A stretch of DNA of 64,000 bases. It comes from Ignavibacteria bacterium. Its GTDB lineage: Bacteria; Bacteroidota; Ignavibacteria; UBA10030. The notes below the pieces were generated by a model. The model did no database searches. It was given only the letters and a program-made list of their open reading frames with translations, and had not been told where the DNA came from. Position 1 is the stretch's first letter. Every line of letters begins with the position of its first letter. The stretch covers positions 62,001 through 126,000 of the forward strand of contig VGVZ01000007.1 in assembly GCA_016873805.1 (NCBI GenBank). The letters are read 5' to 3'. Made by a program: the position numbers and the translations under genes. This document shows, piece after piece, positions 18,977 to 28,177 of this stretch.

Positions 18977-21646
18977 CTACTTGCTAATCCAATAGCTTAA
19001 CTTGATGGAAAAGACATTGTCGGGACGGTCTCTGAGAAGAGTCGAGAGATCGTCTTCAATCTGAACCTTTCCACGCGTATCGGCAAACGATTTTTGATTT
19101 GTCCATACTCCGTAGAGCGTAGAACCTGGGAGAAATTCCCACCGAAGAACGACGTTTGCTTTCAGCGATCCGATGTTGAAACTTCGATCGGTCACCAAGA
19201 ACGGGGCTGCTCGTCCGGTTGGGCCGTCGGGATCGATCTCATAGAGGTCTCCCGAACGGACAATTCGCGATCCCCCCTCTCCGTACGTGAGAAAACGATA
19301 TGTCCCTGGTTGAGAGAGCTCCTTCAGGTTGTCGTAGTCTCCGACGGCGATGAAGGGCTGTGCATAGAGTTGCAGGCTCAAGCCCGGGGTGAACGTTACG
19401 TTCAGTCGCACCGTCGCTGCGAGGGTGGTTTGGGAAAGGGTCGCGAAAACGTAACGGTTTCCATAGGTGTGCTGGGCTGTCGGGTCATTGATCGTGGCCA
19501 CATATTGGGCCATGTTGAGTTGGCGGGAAAGATACGGACCCACCGAGACCAAGACTGCCTTCGAGGGTTTGAGATTGAGATTGAGACCGGATGTGACATT
19601 CCATGCGCCGGATTCATTCTTTGAGGCGAAGAGAGAGAGATTTCCGGACACGTTCTTCCGGGAATCGCTGTAGAAGTACATTGATGTGTAGACACTGCTC
19701 AAGAGCCTCGAGAGGGGACCGCCGCGGGTGAGCCGGTCGTCATAACTCTCGCCATCATACCCGAGAAAGATATATCCCCCCCAATAGCTCAGAAGCATGA
19801 GATTCGACAGTGCGACATACGTGTGCGCGGTACGCAAGCCGCCGAAGTTGAATTCCTGCAAGACAGCCGCACCGATGGATTTGTAACGGAAGACGCGATC
19901 GGGTTCGAACCACGAATACGCCACATAGAGATGCGAATTGATGATGTCCGACTTGGAGTGATAGCCGATATCATTCAGCTCGAAGCTCGGATGTACGATG
20001 CCGAGAGCGCCGTTGATGCGAAGATTGCCGCGGTCTTTTGAGAGCCACAGACGCGTCGCCCACCCGGACAACGACATGGCCGATGAATCCGCCGACACAT
20101 GAGTTGCGTCGGGCCTTTGGAAGTAATGTTGCGACGAATGCTGAAGAGCATAGATCCGATCGGCTCGGCCTTCCACGCGAGAAATGCCGGACCAACCAGT
20201 AAGAATCCACTCCTTCTGCTCGTCGAAGGAGTACCAACCGTCTACACCTAATGTCATTGCGCGGCGGTTGAGGAGAGCTGCCAGCCCGTCGGTCCGGGTG
20301 TCACGTTCCACATATGTTCCGAGAAGTCCGATGGAGTGTCTGGAATTGTTGAACTCGCGTTTTGCGCGAATAACCGTATACACGCTCAGAGGTTCGATCT
20401 CATCCTCATACCGGAAGCCGGCAGAATCGACGCTTCCGTGCTCGCGTTGCGTGACTGCCGAAAGAGCCGCCAGGGACCAGCCGCCTTCGGTTTTGCCGCT
20501 GACTTTCGCAGCACCGAGGATTGTTGTGCGGTCGGGAATGTTTGTGAATCCTACATGGCTCACCTTTCCTTGCGGAGCTCTGCCGATTCTTCGACTATAG
20601 AAGAAGATCGGATCGGACCAATTGAAATTCATCAGACTCGTTGCGCCTCCCCGTCCAAACCGCAATATCGTTGCTCCCTCCAGGAAGAAAGGGCGCTTCT
20701 CTTCGAAAAAGGTCTCATAGGCGGTCAGGTTTACGACGGCGGGATCAACCTCAACCTGTGCGAAATCAGGATTCAACGCGACATCCATCGTGAGATCCCC
20801 CGTCAGTCCGACCTTAAGATCGGCGCCGATGTGAGCGAAGTAGTCTCTCCCAAGAACATACGGATCGTCCCGTCCCTTGTTGAAGCTGTGAACGGGGGGG
20901 TGCTCCACCAGCTTGGCCGTCGCGGCTACGTAGGGAACAAATTCAATCCTCTTCGGGGGGGTAATTCCCTCGATTCCCACGAGTTGTGACCAACGGGACA
21001 CCCGAACCTGATCGTTCAATGGATGGAGGGAAAGATACGAGTACTCGTTTCTGCGATAGATCCGTCGCTCGAACTCAATTCCCATCAGAAAGGGATCTCT
21101 CCGCTCGAAGCGGAGCTGAGAGAAAGGAATGCGGAACTCAACGCTCCAGCCGACGGAATCTCTCTTGACGCCAACCGACCAGACCCCGTCCCATGAGAGA
21201 TCGATTTTATTGTCGTCGTAATACAATCCGTCGGCGATCGAACCGGTCGGATTCGTACCAAACATATATCCGGTGAGTCGATCGTAGTTGGCGTCGAGGA
21301 GGACGCGGAACCAATCGGAATCGAATCCCTCATCGCGACGGACAAGACGTGCAACGATTGAGTCAGGTGAGCGGTCGCAGAGTTTCGCGGCGACATACAG
21401 AGCTTCCGCGTCGTACGAAATCCATACAAAGGAATCTTCCTTTGATGGCATCCCCTCATCTGGTTCGCGCTGAATGAAACCGCCGATGGGCGGGCGTTGC
21501 CAATCCGGTTCCGAGAGAACTCCGTCTATGACGATCGCGGCAACCCGTGGTTGTGCCGGCATGACCCTCTGGGCAAGGAGAGAGGACACAGACCCAGTCA
21601 GAACTGTGAGCGCAATGATAAAGGCGCGGCAAAAACGAAGATTCAT
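18977..21646 (-). CDS. DUF5916 family protein (CBM9-like domain plus outer-membrane beta barrel)
   Basis: Signal peptide; IDGVLSEPDWQRPPIGGFIQREPDEGMPSKEDSFVWISYDAEALYVAAKLCD; aromatic-rich beta strands to the C-terminus. Confidence 0.85.
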   Translation of the reverse strand: MNLRFCRAFIIALTVLTGSVSSLLAQRVMPAQPRVAAIVIDGVLSEPDWQRPPIGGFIQREPDEGMPSKEDSFVWISYDAEALYVAAKLCDRSPDSIVARLVRRDEGFDSDWFRVLLDANYDRLTGYMFGTNPTGSIADGLYYDDNKIDLSWDGVWSVGVKRDSVGWSVEFRIPFSQLRFERRDPFLMGIEFERRIYRRNEYSYLSLHPLNDQVRVSRWSQLVGIEGITPPKRIEFVPYVAATAKLVEHPPVHSFNKGRDDPYVLGRDYFAHIGADLKVGLTGDLTMDVALNPDFAQVEVDPAVVNLTAYETFFEEKRPFFLEGATILRFGRGGATSLMNFNWSDPIFFYSRRIGRAPQGKVSHVGFTNIPDRTTILGAAKVSGKTEGGWSLAALSAVTQREHGSVDSAGFRYEDEIEPLSVYTVIRAKREFNNSRHSIGLLGTYVERDTRTDGLAALLNRRAMTLGVDGWYSFDEQKEWILTGWSGISRVEGRADRIYALQHSSQHYFQRPDATHVSADSSAMSLSGWATRLWLSKDRGNLRINGALGIVHPSFELNDIGYHSKSDIINSHLYVAYSWFEPDRVFRYKSIGAAVLQEFNFGGLRTAHTYVALSNLMLLSYWGGYIFLGYDGESYDDRLTRGGPLSRLLSSVYTSMYFYSDSRKNVSGNLSLFASKNESGAWNVTSGLNLNLKPSKAVLVSVGPYLSRQLNMAQYVATINDPTAQHTYGNRYVFATLSQTTLAATVRLNVTFTPGLSLQLYAQPFIAVGDYDNLKELSQPGTYRFLTYGEGGSRIVRSGDLYEIDPDGPTGRAAPFLVTDRSFNIGSLKANVVLRWEFLPGSTLYGVWTNQKSFADTRGKVQIEDDLSTLLRDRPDNVFSIKLSYWISK

Positions 21647-21894
21647 TGTCGGGAGGGAAGTCGAATCTAACGAAATGTAGAAACGATTCGCAGAAATATC
21701 TGAATAGGTAAACTGAGATGCAACAAAATCCGTGGAGACTCATCGCCCAACCCGACGGCAGTCACGGCTGTCGCGTGCCTTGCCTCACAATGCGACTTTG
21801 TTTATTTTTTAAAAATTCAAAGAGAATAGACACTCGTGTGCGTGGTCACCGAAGAGAAGTGCCATACCCACATTACGACGATTGAGCGAGGGGC

Positions 21895-22728
21895 ATGATT
21901 CTTCACCTTGAACAAGTATCCTTCACTTATCCCTCAAACCCGATATTTTATAATCTTTCGTTAGAAATCCGTGCCGGCGAGTTTCTCTCCATTCTGGGTC
22001 CGAACGGCTCGGGGAAGAGCACACTGCTGAAGCTCATGAGCCGTATTCTCGAGCCGGACGCCGGGAAAATCGAACTTCAGTCAATACCTCTCCCACGTTA
22101 CTCGCGGCGCCGGCTCTCTCAGCTCATCGGCTACGTCCCTCAGGACTCGAGCTGGCTCTTTCCGTTCAGCGTTCAGGAGGTTGTTCTGATGGGGCGAACT
22201 CCGCATGTCCGTTCATTCGGCTTCGACCGTGAGAACGATCTCGACATCGCCCGTGAGTCGATGAAACGTGTCAATATCCTGGAATTGGCGGACAAAGCGG
22301 TCACGGCTATTTCGGGTGGCGAACGACAACGTGCCCTCATTGCACGTGCCCTGGCGCAGCAACCCCGAATCCTCTTGCTTGACGAACCGAATGCGCATCT
22401 TGATATCGCTCACCAGCTCGAAGTCTTTGAGATTTTGAGAAATGAGAACGACGAGCGGAATCTCACAATCATTTGCGTGTCACACGACATTAACCTCGCG
22501 TCGGCATTTAGCAAGAGCATTCTACTGCTCGCACCGCTCGGCGGAGCAATGGCCCCCCTGGGAAGCATTGCCGCTCTTGGAATCCCATCGGCCGTGCTTA
22601 CCCGTTCGACCTTGTCAAAGGTCTTTGACGCGCCAATCATTGTCGATACGCATCCTACCGCAGGCACGCCCAGGGTTTCACTTGAAGTCAAAAAGCAGTA
22701 TCCTCTGGTGCACGGTGTTGGGAAGTGA
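21895..22728 (+). CDS. ABC transporter ATP-binding protein, FecE/BtuD type
   Basis: GPNGSGKSTLLKL, AISGGERQRALIARALAQQPRILLLDEPNAHLD. Confidence 0.93.
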   Translation: MILHLEQVSFTYPSNPIFYNLSLEIRAGEFLSILGPNGSGKSTLLKLMSRILEPDAGKIELQSIPLPRYSRRRLSQLIGYVPQDSSWLFPFSVQEVVLMGRTPHVRSFGFDRENDLDIARESMKRVNILELADKAVTAISGGERQRALIARALAQQPRILLLDEPNAHLDIAHQLEVFEILRNENDERNLTIICVSHDINLASAFSKSILLLAPLGGAMAPLGSIAALGIPSAVLTRSTLSKVFDAPIIVDTHPTAGTPRVSLEVKKQYPLVHGVGK

Positions 22729-22806
22729 GAGACGGTCCTTCCACCGGGCAGCCGCGCGATGGTCGCGCCCCGGTTTGAGAACAACAAGGCGGAGCGTCAT
22801 AGAGAA

Positions 22807-23283
22807 ATGAGCCAAAAGCGTCGAATCGTACGCGAACGAGTTCTGCAAGCGCTCTACGCGTATGAACTGTCACGAGAGCCGATTGAATTTGTGGTCCAAC
22901 AGATTCTCTCGGATCTCAACGGTCAACCGACCATGACAGATTTTGCGAAGCGATTGATCATGAAGGTTGTCGGGACGAGCGACGAACTTGACGCCATAAT
23001 CAGGGAACGAGTGGCAAATTGGGAGTTCAACCGATTGGCCATTCTTGACAGGATCATCCTCCGTATGGCCATCTGTGAGCTCCTCTATTTTGAAGATATC
23101 CCTCCGAAAGTCTCGATCAACGAAGCGATCGAGATTGCACGGCGCTTCAGCACAGAAAAGAGCGACAAGTTTGTGAACGGCGTCCTCGATTCGGTGCTCG
23201 AAGATCTCCGGGAGGGGGGAAGACTGAAAAAGACAGGAAGAGGATTGCTCGAAACCTCCGCCAAAAAGAATTCTCCCGCATGA
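22807..23283 (+). CDS. nusB: Transcription antitermination factor NusB
   Basis: MSQKRRIVRERVLQALYAYELS...RLAILDRIILRMAICELLYFEDIPPKVSINEAIEIARRFSTEKSDKFVNGVLDSV. Confidence 0.92.
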   Translation: MSQKRRIVRERVLQALYAYELSREPIEFVVQQILSDLNGQPTMTDFAKRLIMKVVGTSDELDAIIRERVANWEFNRLAILDRIILRMAICELLYFEDIPPKVSINEAIEIARRFSTEKSDKFVNGVLDSVLEDLREGGRLKKTGRGLLETSAKKNSPA

Positions 23284-24524
23284 GCGCTGAAACCAGCACG
23301 CCTCGCCGACGGATCTTTGCCTGGACCCTTTTCGACTTCGCGAATACCGCCTTCTACGTTATCATTCTCACCGTCGGATTTCCCACCTATTTTCGTGAGA
23401 TCATCGCAGGCAACATCGGCACCGCCGATCTCCTCTGGAGTATTTCTTTCAGCGCTTCCATGTTGATCGTCGCACTTCTTTCGCCCATCCTGGGGGCGGC
23501 GGCGGACCATGGGGCTGGCAAGAAGAAGTTTCTCGCCGTCTTCACAGCCTTCTGTATCGCGGCGACAGCTTCCCTCTTCGTCGTCGAGGAGTCGATGATT
23601 ATCACCGGCATGTTGCTGCTGATTCTCGCGAATGTCGGCTTTGAGGCGGGACTGGTATTCTATGATGCGTTCCTGCCGGAGATTGCCACGGAGCGAAGCT
23701 ATGGGCGAGTATCAGGGTACGGTTTCGCCATGGGCTATGTGGGATCACTCGTGACACTGCTGGTTGCGTTTCCGCTCTATCAGGGGGGATTTGAAGCCGG
23801 CAACCTCGGCAACATCCGAATGAGTTTCTTGATTGCCGCCTCGTTCTTTATGATTTTTGCTCTTCCACTCTTTCTTGTCGTCCCTGATCGTCAGCATCGT
23901 CCGGCGCTTCAGTTCGATTTCGTTCGTGTTGGAATTCGTCGTGTCCGGTCGACGTTCCGGGAGATCTCAGAGTACAGAAACGTCGCGAGGTTCTTGCTTG
24001 CCTACTTCGTCTATATCGATGGCGTCAACACGATAATCGTCTTTTCGGCAATATTCGCGCGTCAGACGCTGAGGTTTGGATTGGATGAGATCGTGCTCTT
24101 TTTCGCGCTGGTCCAAACCTCGGCAATCATCGGTTCCGTCCTGTTCGGGATTTTGGCGGATCATATCGGTCAAAAGAAATCACTCAATCTTTCGTTGCTG
24201 ATTTGGCTGGCGATCGTTGTTGCGTCGTACCTCGTTGTCGACAAAACGCAATTCTATGTTATCGGATTCTTTGCAGGAATTGCGCTGGGATCCTCCCAAT
24301 CGATCAGTCGCAGTCTGATGTCTCATCTGACACCGATGGAGAAGAAGACCGAATTCTTCGGGTTCTTTTCTTTCTTCGGAAAGGCCTCTGCCATACTTGG
24401 TCCTCTTGTCTTTGGCGTTGTCTCGTCGATGTCCGATCAGCGAAACGCGATAATTTCAATTGCGTTCTTCCTTCTCATTGGGTTGATCCTCCTGCAACGG
24501 GTTGAGGAGCCTTCAAAAGCGTGA
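23280..24524 (+). CDS. MFS transporter, UMF1/Atg22-like family
   Basis: FAWTLFDFANTAFYVIILTVGFPTYF N-terminus and about 12 TM segments; 4-bp overlap with nusB. Confidence 0.85.
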   Translation: MSAETSTPRRRIFAWTLFDFANTAFYVIILTVGFPTYFREIIAGNIGTADLLWSISFSASMLIVALLSPILGAAADHGAGKKKFLAVFTAFCIAATASLFVVEESMIITGMLLLILANVGFEAGLVFYDAFLPEIATERSYGRVSGYGFAMGYVGSLVTLLVAFPLYQGGFEAGNLGNIRMSFLIAASFFMIFALPLFLVVPDRQHRPALQFDFVRVGIRRVRSTFREISEYRNVARFLLAYFVYIDGVNTIIVFSAIFARQTLRFGLDEIVLFFALVQTSAIIGSVLFGILADHIGQKKSLNLSLLIWLAIVVASYLVVDKTQFYVIGFFAGIALGSSQSISRSLMSHLTPMEKKTEFFGFFSFFGKASAILGPLVFGVVSSMSDQRNAIISIAFFLLIGLILLQRVEEPSKA

Positions 24525-26559
24525 TGTCTTCTGGCCTTTCGCATTGCATTTCCTGGCCTTTCTCTTTAGATTCGATCCACGATTGACACACATCAGAGGA
24601 TCCATACTCCGTAACCCATTATCACGAGGAACGCGATTGTTGAGATTCACAGGTCTGATTCTTCTCATTCTCCTGCACCTGCCCAGCCCTTCCTCGGCCC
24701 AACCTGTATCCCTTGAAATCAAGCTTCCGCCGATTGTCCTTTCCGGGGTGAATTTCACCCTCGAGATTGCCGCAAGAGATTCTTCGGGAAACCCAGCGGT
24801 TCATTTTGCGAAGACCCCGGAACTCATCGGCATCGAGCTCAATGTCATCGGCGATCATCCGGCAGCGATGCCATCGTTCGCGAAAGGAAAACTGGTCGTT
24901 GAAAACGCGATCATTCGAGAATTCGGAACCAGAGAAATCGTTGTTCGGGTGGAGGGAATGGAATTACGGCAGTCGGTCCGGGTCATCCCCGGCATTCTGA
25001 GCATCTTGCCCCCGCTCGTTGCAATTCTCCTCGCGTTAATTCTGCGTCAGGTGGTCGTCTCCCTGTTTGCGGGAATCTGGGTCGGCGCGATCATTCTCTT
25101 TGACTACAATATCGTTGGGGGAATCTTCCGCGTTCTCGATCATTTTATTGTGAAAGCCCTCTCGGATGTCAGCCACATGAAGATCATTCTCTTCAGCATG
25201 CTCTTCGGCGGCATGGTGGGGGTCATTTCGAAAAACGGCGGCACGATCGGCATCGCGAACCTGATTACCCGCTATGCAAAGAATGCACGGGGGGGGCAGG
25301 TCTCCGCATGGGCGATGTCCTTCGTGATGTTCTTTGATGACTACGCAAATGTCCTGGTGCGCGGGAACTTGATGAGGCCCATCACGGACCGACTCCGGAT
25401 TTCACGGGAAAAGCTCTCCTTCATCGTCGATGCAGGAGCGGCGACCGTCACGAGCGTGTTCCTGATTTCAACATGGATCGGCTACGAAGTGGGACTCATC
25501 GAGCAGGGGCTGAAGCTCATCGGATCGAACGAGGATGCCTATTCTGTCTTTCTTCAGACGATCCCGTATCGATTCTACCCAATCCTGACGATGATTCTCG
25601 TCTTCCTCGTTTCTTACCTCGGACGGGATTTTGGTCCAATGCTCACCGCGGAGAGACGTGCGCGCGCAACCGGAGAGGTACTCCGGGAGGGATCACAACC
25701 GGCCGTCGATCTCACAGACACAACATCGCAATATACCACCGACAAGCCGGCCCGCTGGTACAACGGACTCTTGCCGATCATTGCCATCCTGGCGGTCGGT
25801 ATTTATGGACTGTACAGTACCGGGACCGCGGCACTGCAGGATGCCGGTATTGAGACATACACGATCGGCGAGATCATCAGCAAATCCGATTCGTACGCTG
25901 CCCTGCTCTGGGCATCGTTCACCGGCTGTCTGGTGGCAATTGTTCTCTCGGTGGGACAGAGAATCCTCAAGGTGACGGAAGCAATCGACGCCTGGTTCAA
26001 TGGACTGAAGTCGATGCTGCTTGCGATGCTGATTCTGGTCCTCGCGTGGTCGATCGGAGCCGTGACGGAAGAAGTGAATACGGCGGGATATTTGGTACAG
26101 ATCCTCCGGGGAACGATCGAGCCACACTGGCTCCCCGTGCTCACGTTCCTCATTGCCGCCGTGATCAGTTTCGCGACCGGCACAAGTTGGGGCACGATGG
26201 CGATCATGATGCCGCTCGTCATTCCGCTTGCGCACACCCTGGGGCTCGATGCGAGACTGTCGCCCGTTGATCTGGAAATCGTGTTGCATGGCGTGATCAG
26301 CTCGGTTCTCGCGGGTGCCGTGTTCGGCGACCATTGTTCTCCGATTTCCGACACGACAATCTTGAGTTCTATGGCCTCAGCCTGTGATCATATCGACCAT
26401 GTGCGGACGCAGCTTCCCTATGCGCTTCTCGCCGCCGTCATCGGCATGATCGTCGGGGATATTCCGACGGCGTTCGGACTGTCTCCATGGATTTCGATCG
26501 CGGTTGGCACGGCGATCATGATCGGATTCCTCTATCTGTTTGGTAAGAAGATCGACTAA
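24502..26559 (+). CDS. Na+/H+ antiporter NhaC-family protein with N-terminal extracytoplasmic extension
   Basis: GMVGVISKNGGTIGIANLITRYAKNARGGQVSAWAMSFVMFFDDYANVLVRG; FATGTSWGTMAIMMPLVIPLA; FGDHCSPISDTTILSSMAS. Real start may be a TTG near 24637. Confidence 0.88.
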   Translation: MRSLQKRDVFWPFALHFLAFLFRFDPRLTHIRGSILRNPLSRGTRLLRFTGLILLILLHLPSPSSAQPVSLEIKLPPIVLSGVNFTLEIAARDSSGNPAVHFAKTPELIGIELNVIGDHPAAMPSFAKGKLVVENAIIREFGTREIVVRVEGMELRQSVRVIPGILSILPPLVAILLALILRQVVVSLFAGIWVGAIILFDYNIVGGIFRVLDHFIVKALSDVSHMKIILFSMLFGGMVGVISKNGGTIGIANLITRYAKNARGGQVSAWAMSFVMFFDDYANVLVRGNLMRPITDRLRISREKLSFIVDAGAATVTSVFLISTWIGYEVGLIEQGLKLIGSNEDAYSVFLQTIPYRFYPILTMILVFLVSYLGRDFGPMLTAERRARATGEVLREGSQPAVDLTDTTSQYTTDKPARWYNGLLPIIAILAVGIYGLYSTGTAALQDAGIETYTIGEIISKSDSYAALLWASFTGCLVAIVLSVGQRILKVTEAIDAWFNGLKSMLLAMLILVLAWSIGAVTEEVNTAGYLVQILRGTIEPHWLPVLTFLIAAVISFATGTSWGTMAIMMPLVIPLAHTLGLDARLSPVDLEIVLHGVISSVLAGAVFGDHCSPISDTTILSSMASACDHIDHVRTQLPYALLAAVIGMIVGDIPTAFGLSPWISIAVGTAIMIGFLYLFGKKID

Positions 26560-26577
26560 GGAAAGGGCTCTCCTTCT

Positions 26578-28095
26578 ATGAAGATTTCCTGGAGCAAGAT
26601 CCCCCTTCATCACAAAATATTGGCGGCCCTGGCGCTGGGAGCGCTGTTCGGAGCGATGTTCAACATCAGCCAGTACGAACTCAACGTCCGGCACCACATC
26701 GATCGAACTGACGAAACGACAACGATTGATCATTGGGATCGCGTCGACTTCATGGTGAGCGATTCAATTGTGGCGGGATCGTTCGGGAAAGAAGAGCAAC
26801 TCAAGATTCTGCAATTCTTTCGTACCTATCCAAAAGACCGGCGTGCGAACCTGACGGTCGTTGTGGTCAAAGAGGGGAGTGAACGAGTTCGCATCTCCGA
26901 CATCCATGCGATCGAAAAGGTGAAGACCATCGCTGTGCTCATCAAGCCGATCGGGACGGTATTCATCCGGCTGTTGATGTTCATCGCGATCCCGCTGGTT
27001 CTTTCCTCTCTTATCGTCGGAGCGGCAAGCCTGGGCGACATCGGTCGCGTCGGAAAACTCGGCGGCAAGACAGTCCTCTGGTATCTGGCGTCGATTACCT
27101 CGGCGATTACCATCGGACTTGTATTGGTCAATTTCATCGAGCCCGGTAAGCAGCTCTCCGCAGAGGCTCAAGCCAAGCTGATGATGGAATTTCAACCCGA
27201 AACGGTGGCCACGGCGATCGAACCCCCCAGCTTGCTCGACGTGGTGATCAATATCGTTGCTACGAATCCGATGAAGGCATTGGCCAACGGCGAGATGCTG
27301 CAGATCGTCTTCTTTGCCCTGATGGTTGGAGTGAGCTTGACGATGGTCAGCGAAGAAAAATCGCGAACGGTCGTGAACTTCTTTGATGGTCTGAGCGAGA
27401 CGATGATCAAGATGGTTGGGATCATTATGACGGTTGCACCGTACGGGGTTTTTGCATTGATCTCTGCCACGGTGGGGGAATTCGGGTTCGAAATCCTGGG
27501 AACGCTCTTCTGGTATGCCCTCACACTGATCATCGGGCTGGCACTCCAGACATTCGGGACTCTCGGTGTCGCGGTAAAGTTTCTCGCGAAGGTTCCGTAC
27601 AAGAAATTCTACGCCGGAATCAAGGATGCGATGCTCGTTGCGTTTACGACGAGCTCAAGCGGTGCAACTCTCCCGGTATTGATGCGATCGTGTGAAAAGA
27701 ATCTCGACGTCCCGAAGAAAATCACAAGCTTTGTCTTGCCGCTTGGCGCGACCATCAACATGGATGGCACGTCGATGTATCAGGCGGTGGCCGCGGTGTT
27801 CATTGCCCAGGTGTATGGATTTGATCTTTCGCTTGGACAACAACTGACAATCCTTCTGACGGCGGTGCTGGCTTCGATCGGGACGGCTCCCGTGCCCGGT
27901 GTCGGTATCGTCATGCTGATCATCGTCCTCCGTTCGGTCAATATCCCAGAGGAGGGGATTGCATTGATTCTTGGTATTGACCGGCTCCTTGATATGTGCC
28001 GCACGGTTCCGAACATCGTGGGCGATGCAACCGTAACGACAATCATCGCGAGAACCGAGGGAGTGCTGGAAAAAACAGATCACTCGGAGTCGTGA
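26578..28095 (+). CDS. Dicarboxylate/amino acid:cation symporter (DAACS/SDF family)
   Basis: FTTSSSGATLPVLMRSCEKNLDVPKKITSFVLPLGATINMDGTSMYQAVAAVFIAQ; DRLLDMCRTVPNIVGDATVTTIIAR. Confidence 0.93.
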   Translation: MKISWSKIPLHHKILAALALGALFGAMFNISQYELNVRHHIDRTDETTTIDHWDRVDFMVSDSIVAGSFGKEEQLKILQFFRTYPKDRRANLTVVVVKEGSERVRISDIHAIEKVKTIAVLIKPIGTVFIRLLMFIAIPLVLSSLIVGAASLGDIGRVGKLGGKTVLWYLASITSAITIGLVLVNFIEPGKQLSAEAQAKLMMEFQPETVATAIEPPSLLDVVINIVATNPMKALANGEMLQIVFFALMVGVSLTMVSEEKSRTVVNFFDGLSETMIKMVGIIMTVAPYGVFALISATVGEFGFEILGTLFWYALTLIIGLALQTFGTLGVAVKFLAKVPYKKFYAGIKDAMLVAFTTSSSGATLPVLMRSCEKNLDVPKKITSFVLPLGATINMDGTSMYQAVAAVFIAQVYGFDLSLGQQLTILLTAVLASIGTAPVPGVGIVMLIIVLRSVNIPEEGIALILGIDRLLDMCRTVPNIVGDATVTTIIARTEGVLEKTDHSES

Positions 28096-28121
28096 CGATC
28101 GCTGACTGGCTCTCAAAAAAG

Positions 28122-28156
28122 AAAACGTCCCGCACAGGTGGGCGGGACGCCTTTGC
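28122..28156. terminator. Bidirectional rho-independent terminator between convergent genes
   Basis: CGTCCCGC (28126-28133) / GCGGGACG (28142-28149) with A-rich left flank and T-rich right flank. Confidence 0.8.
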
Positions 28157-28177
28157 TTTTCTGCCAATTGCCGGAGG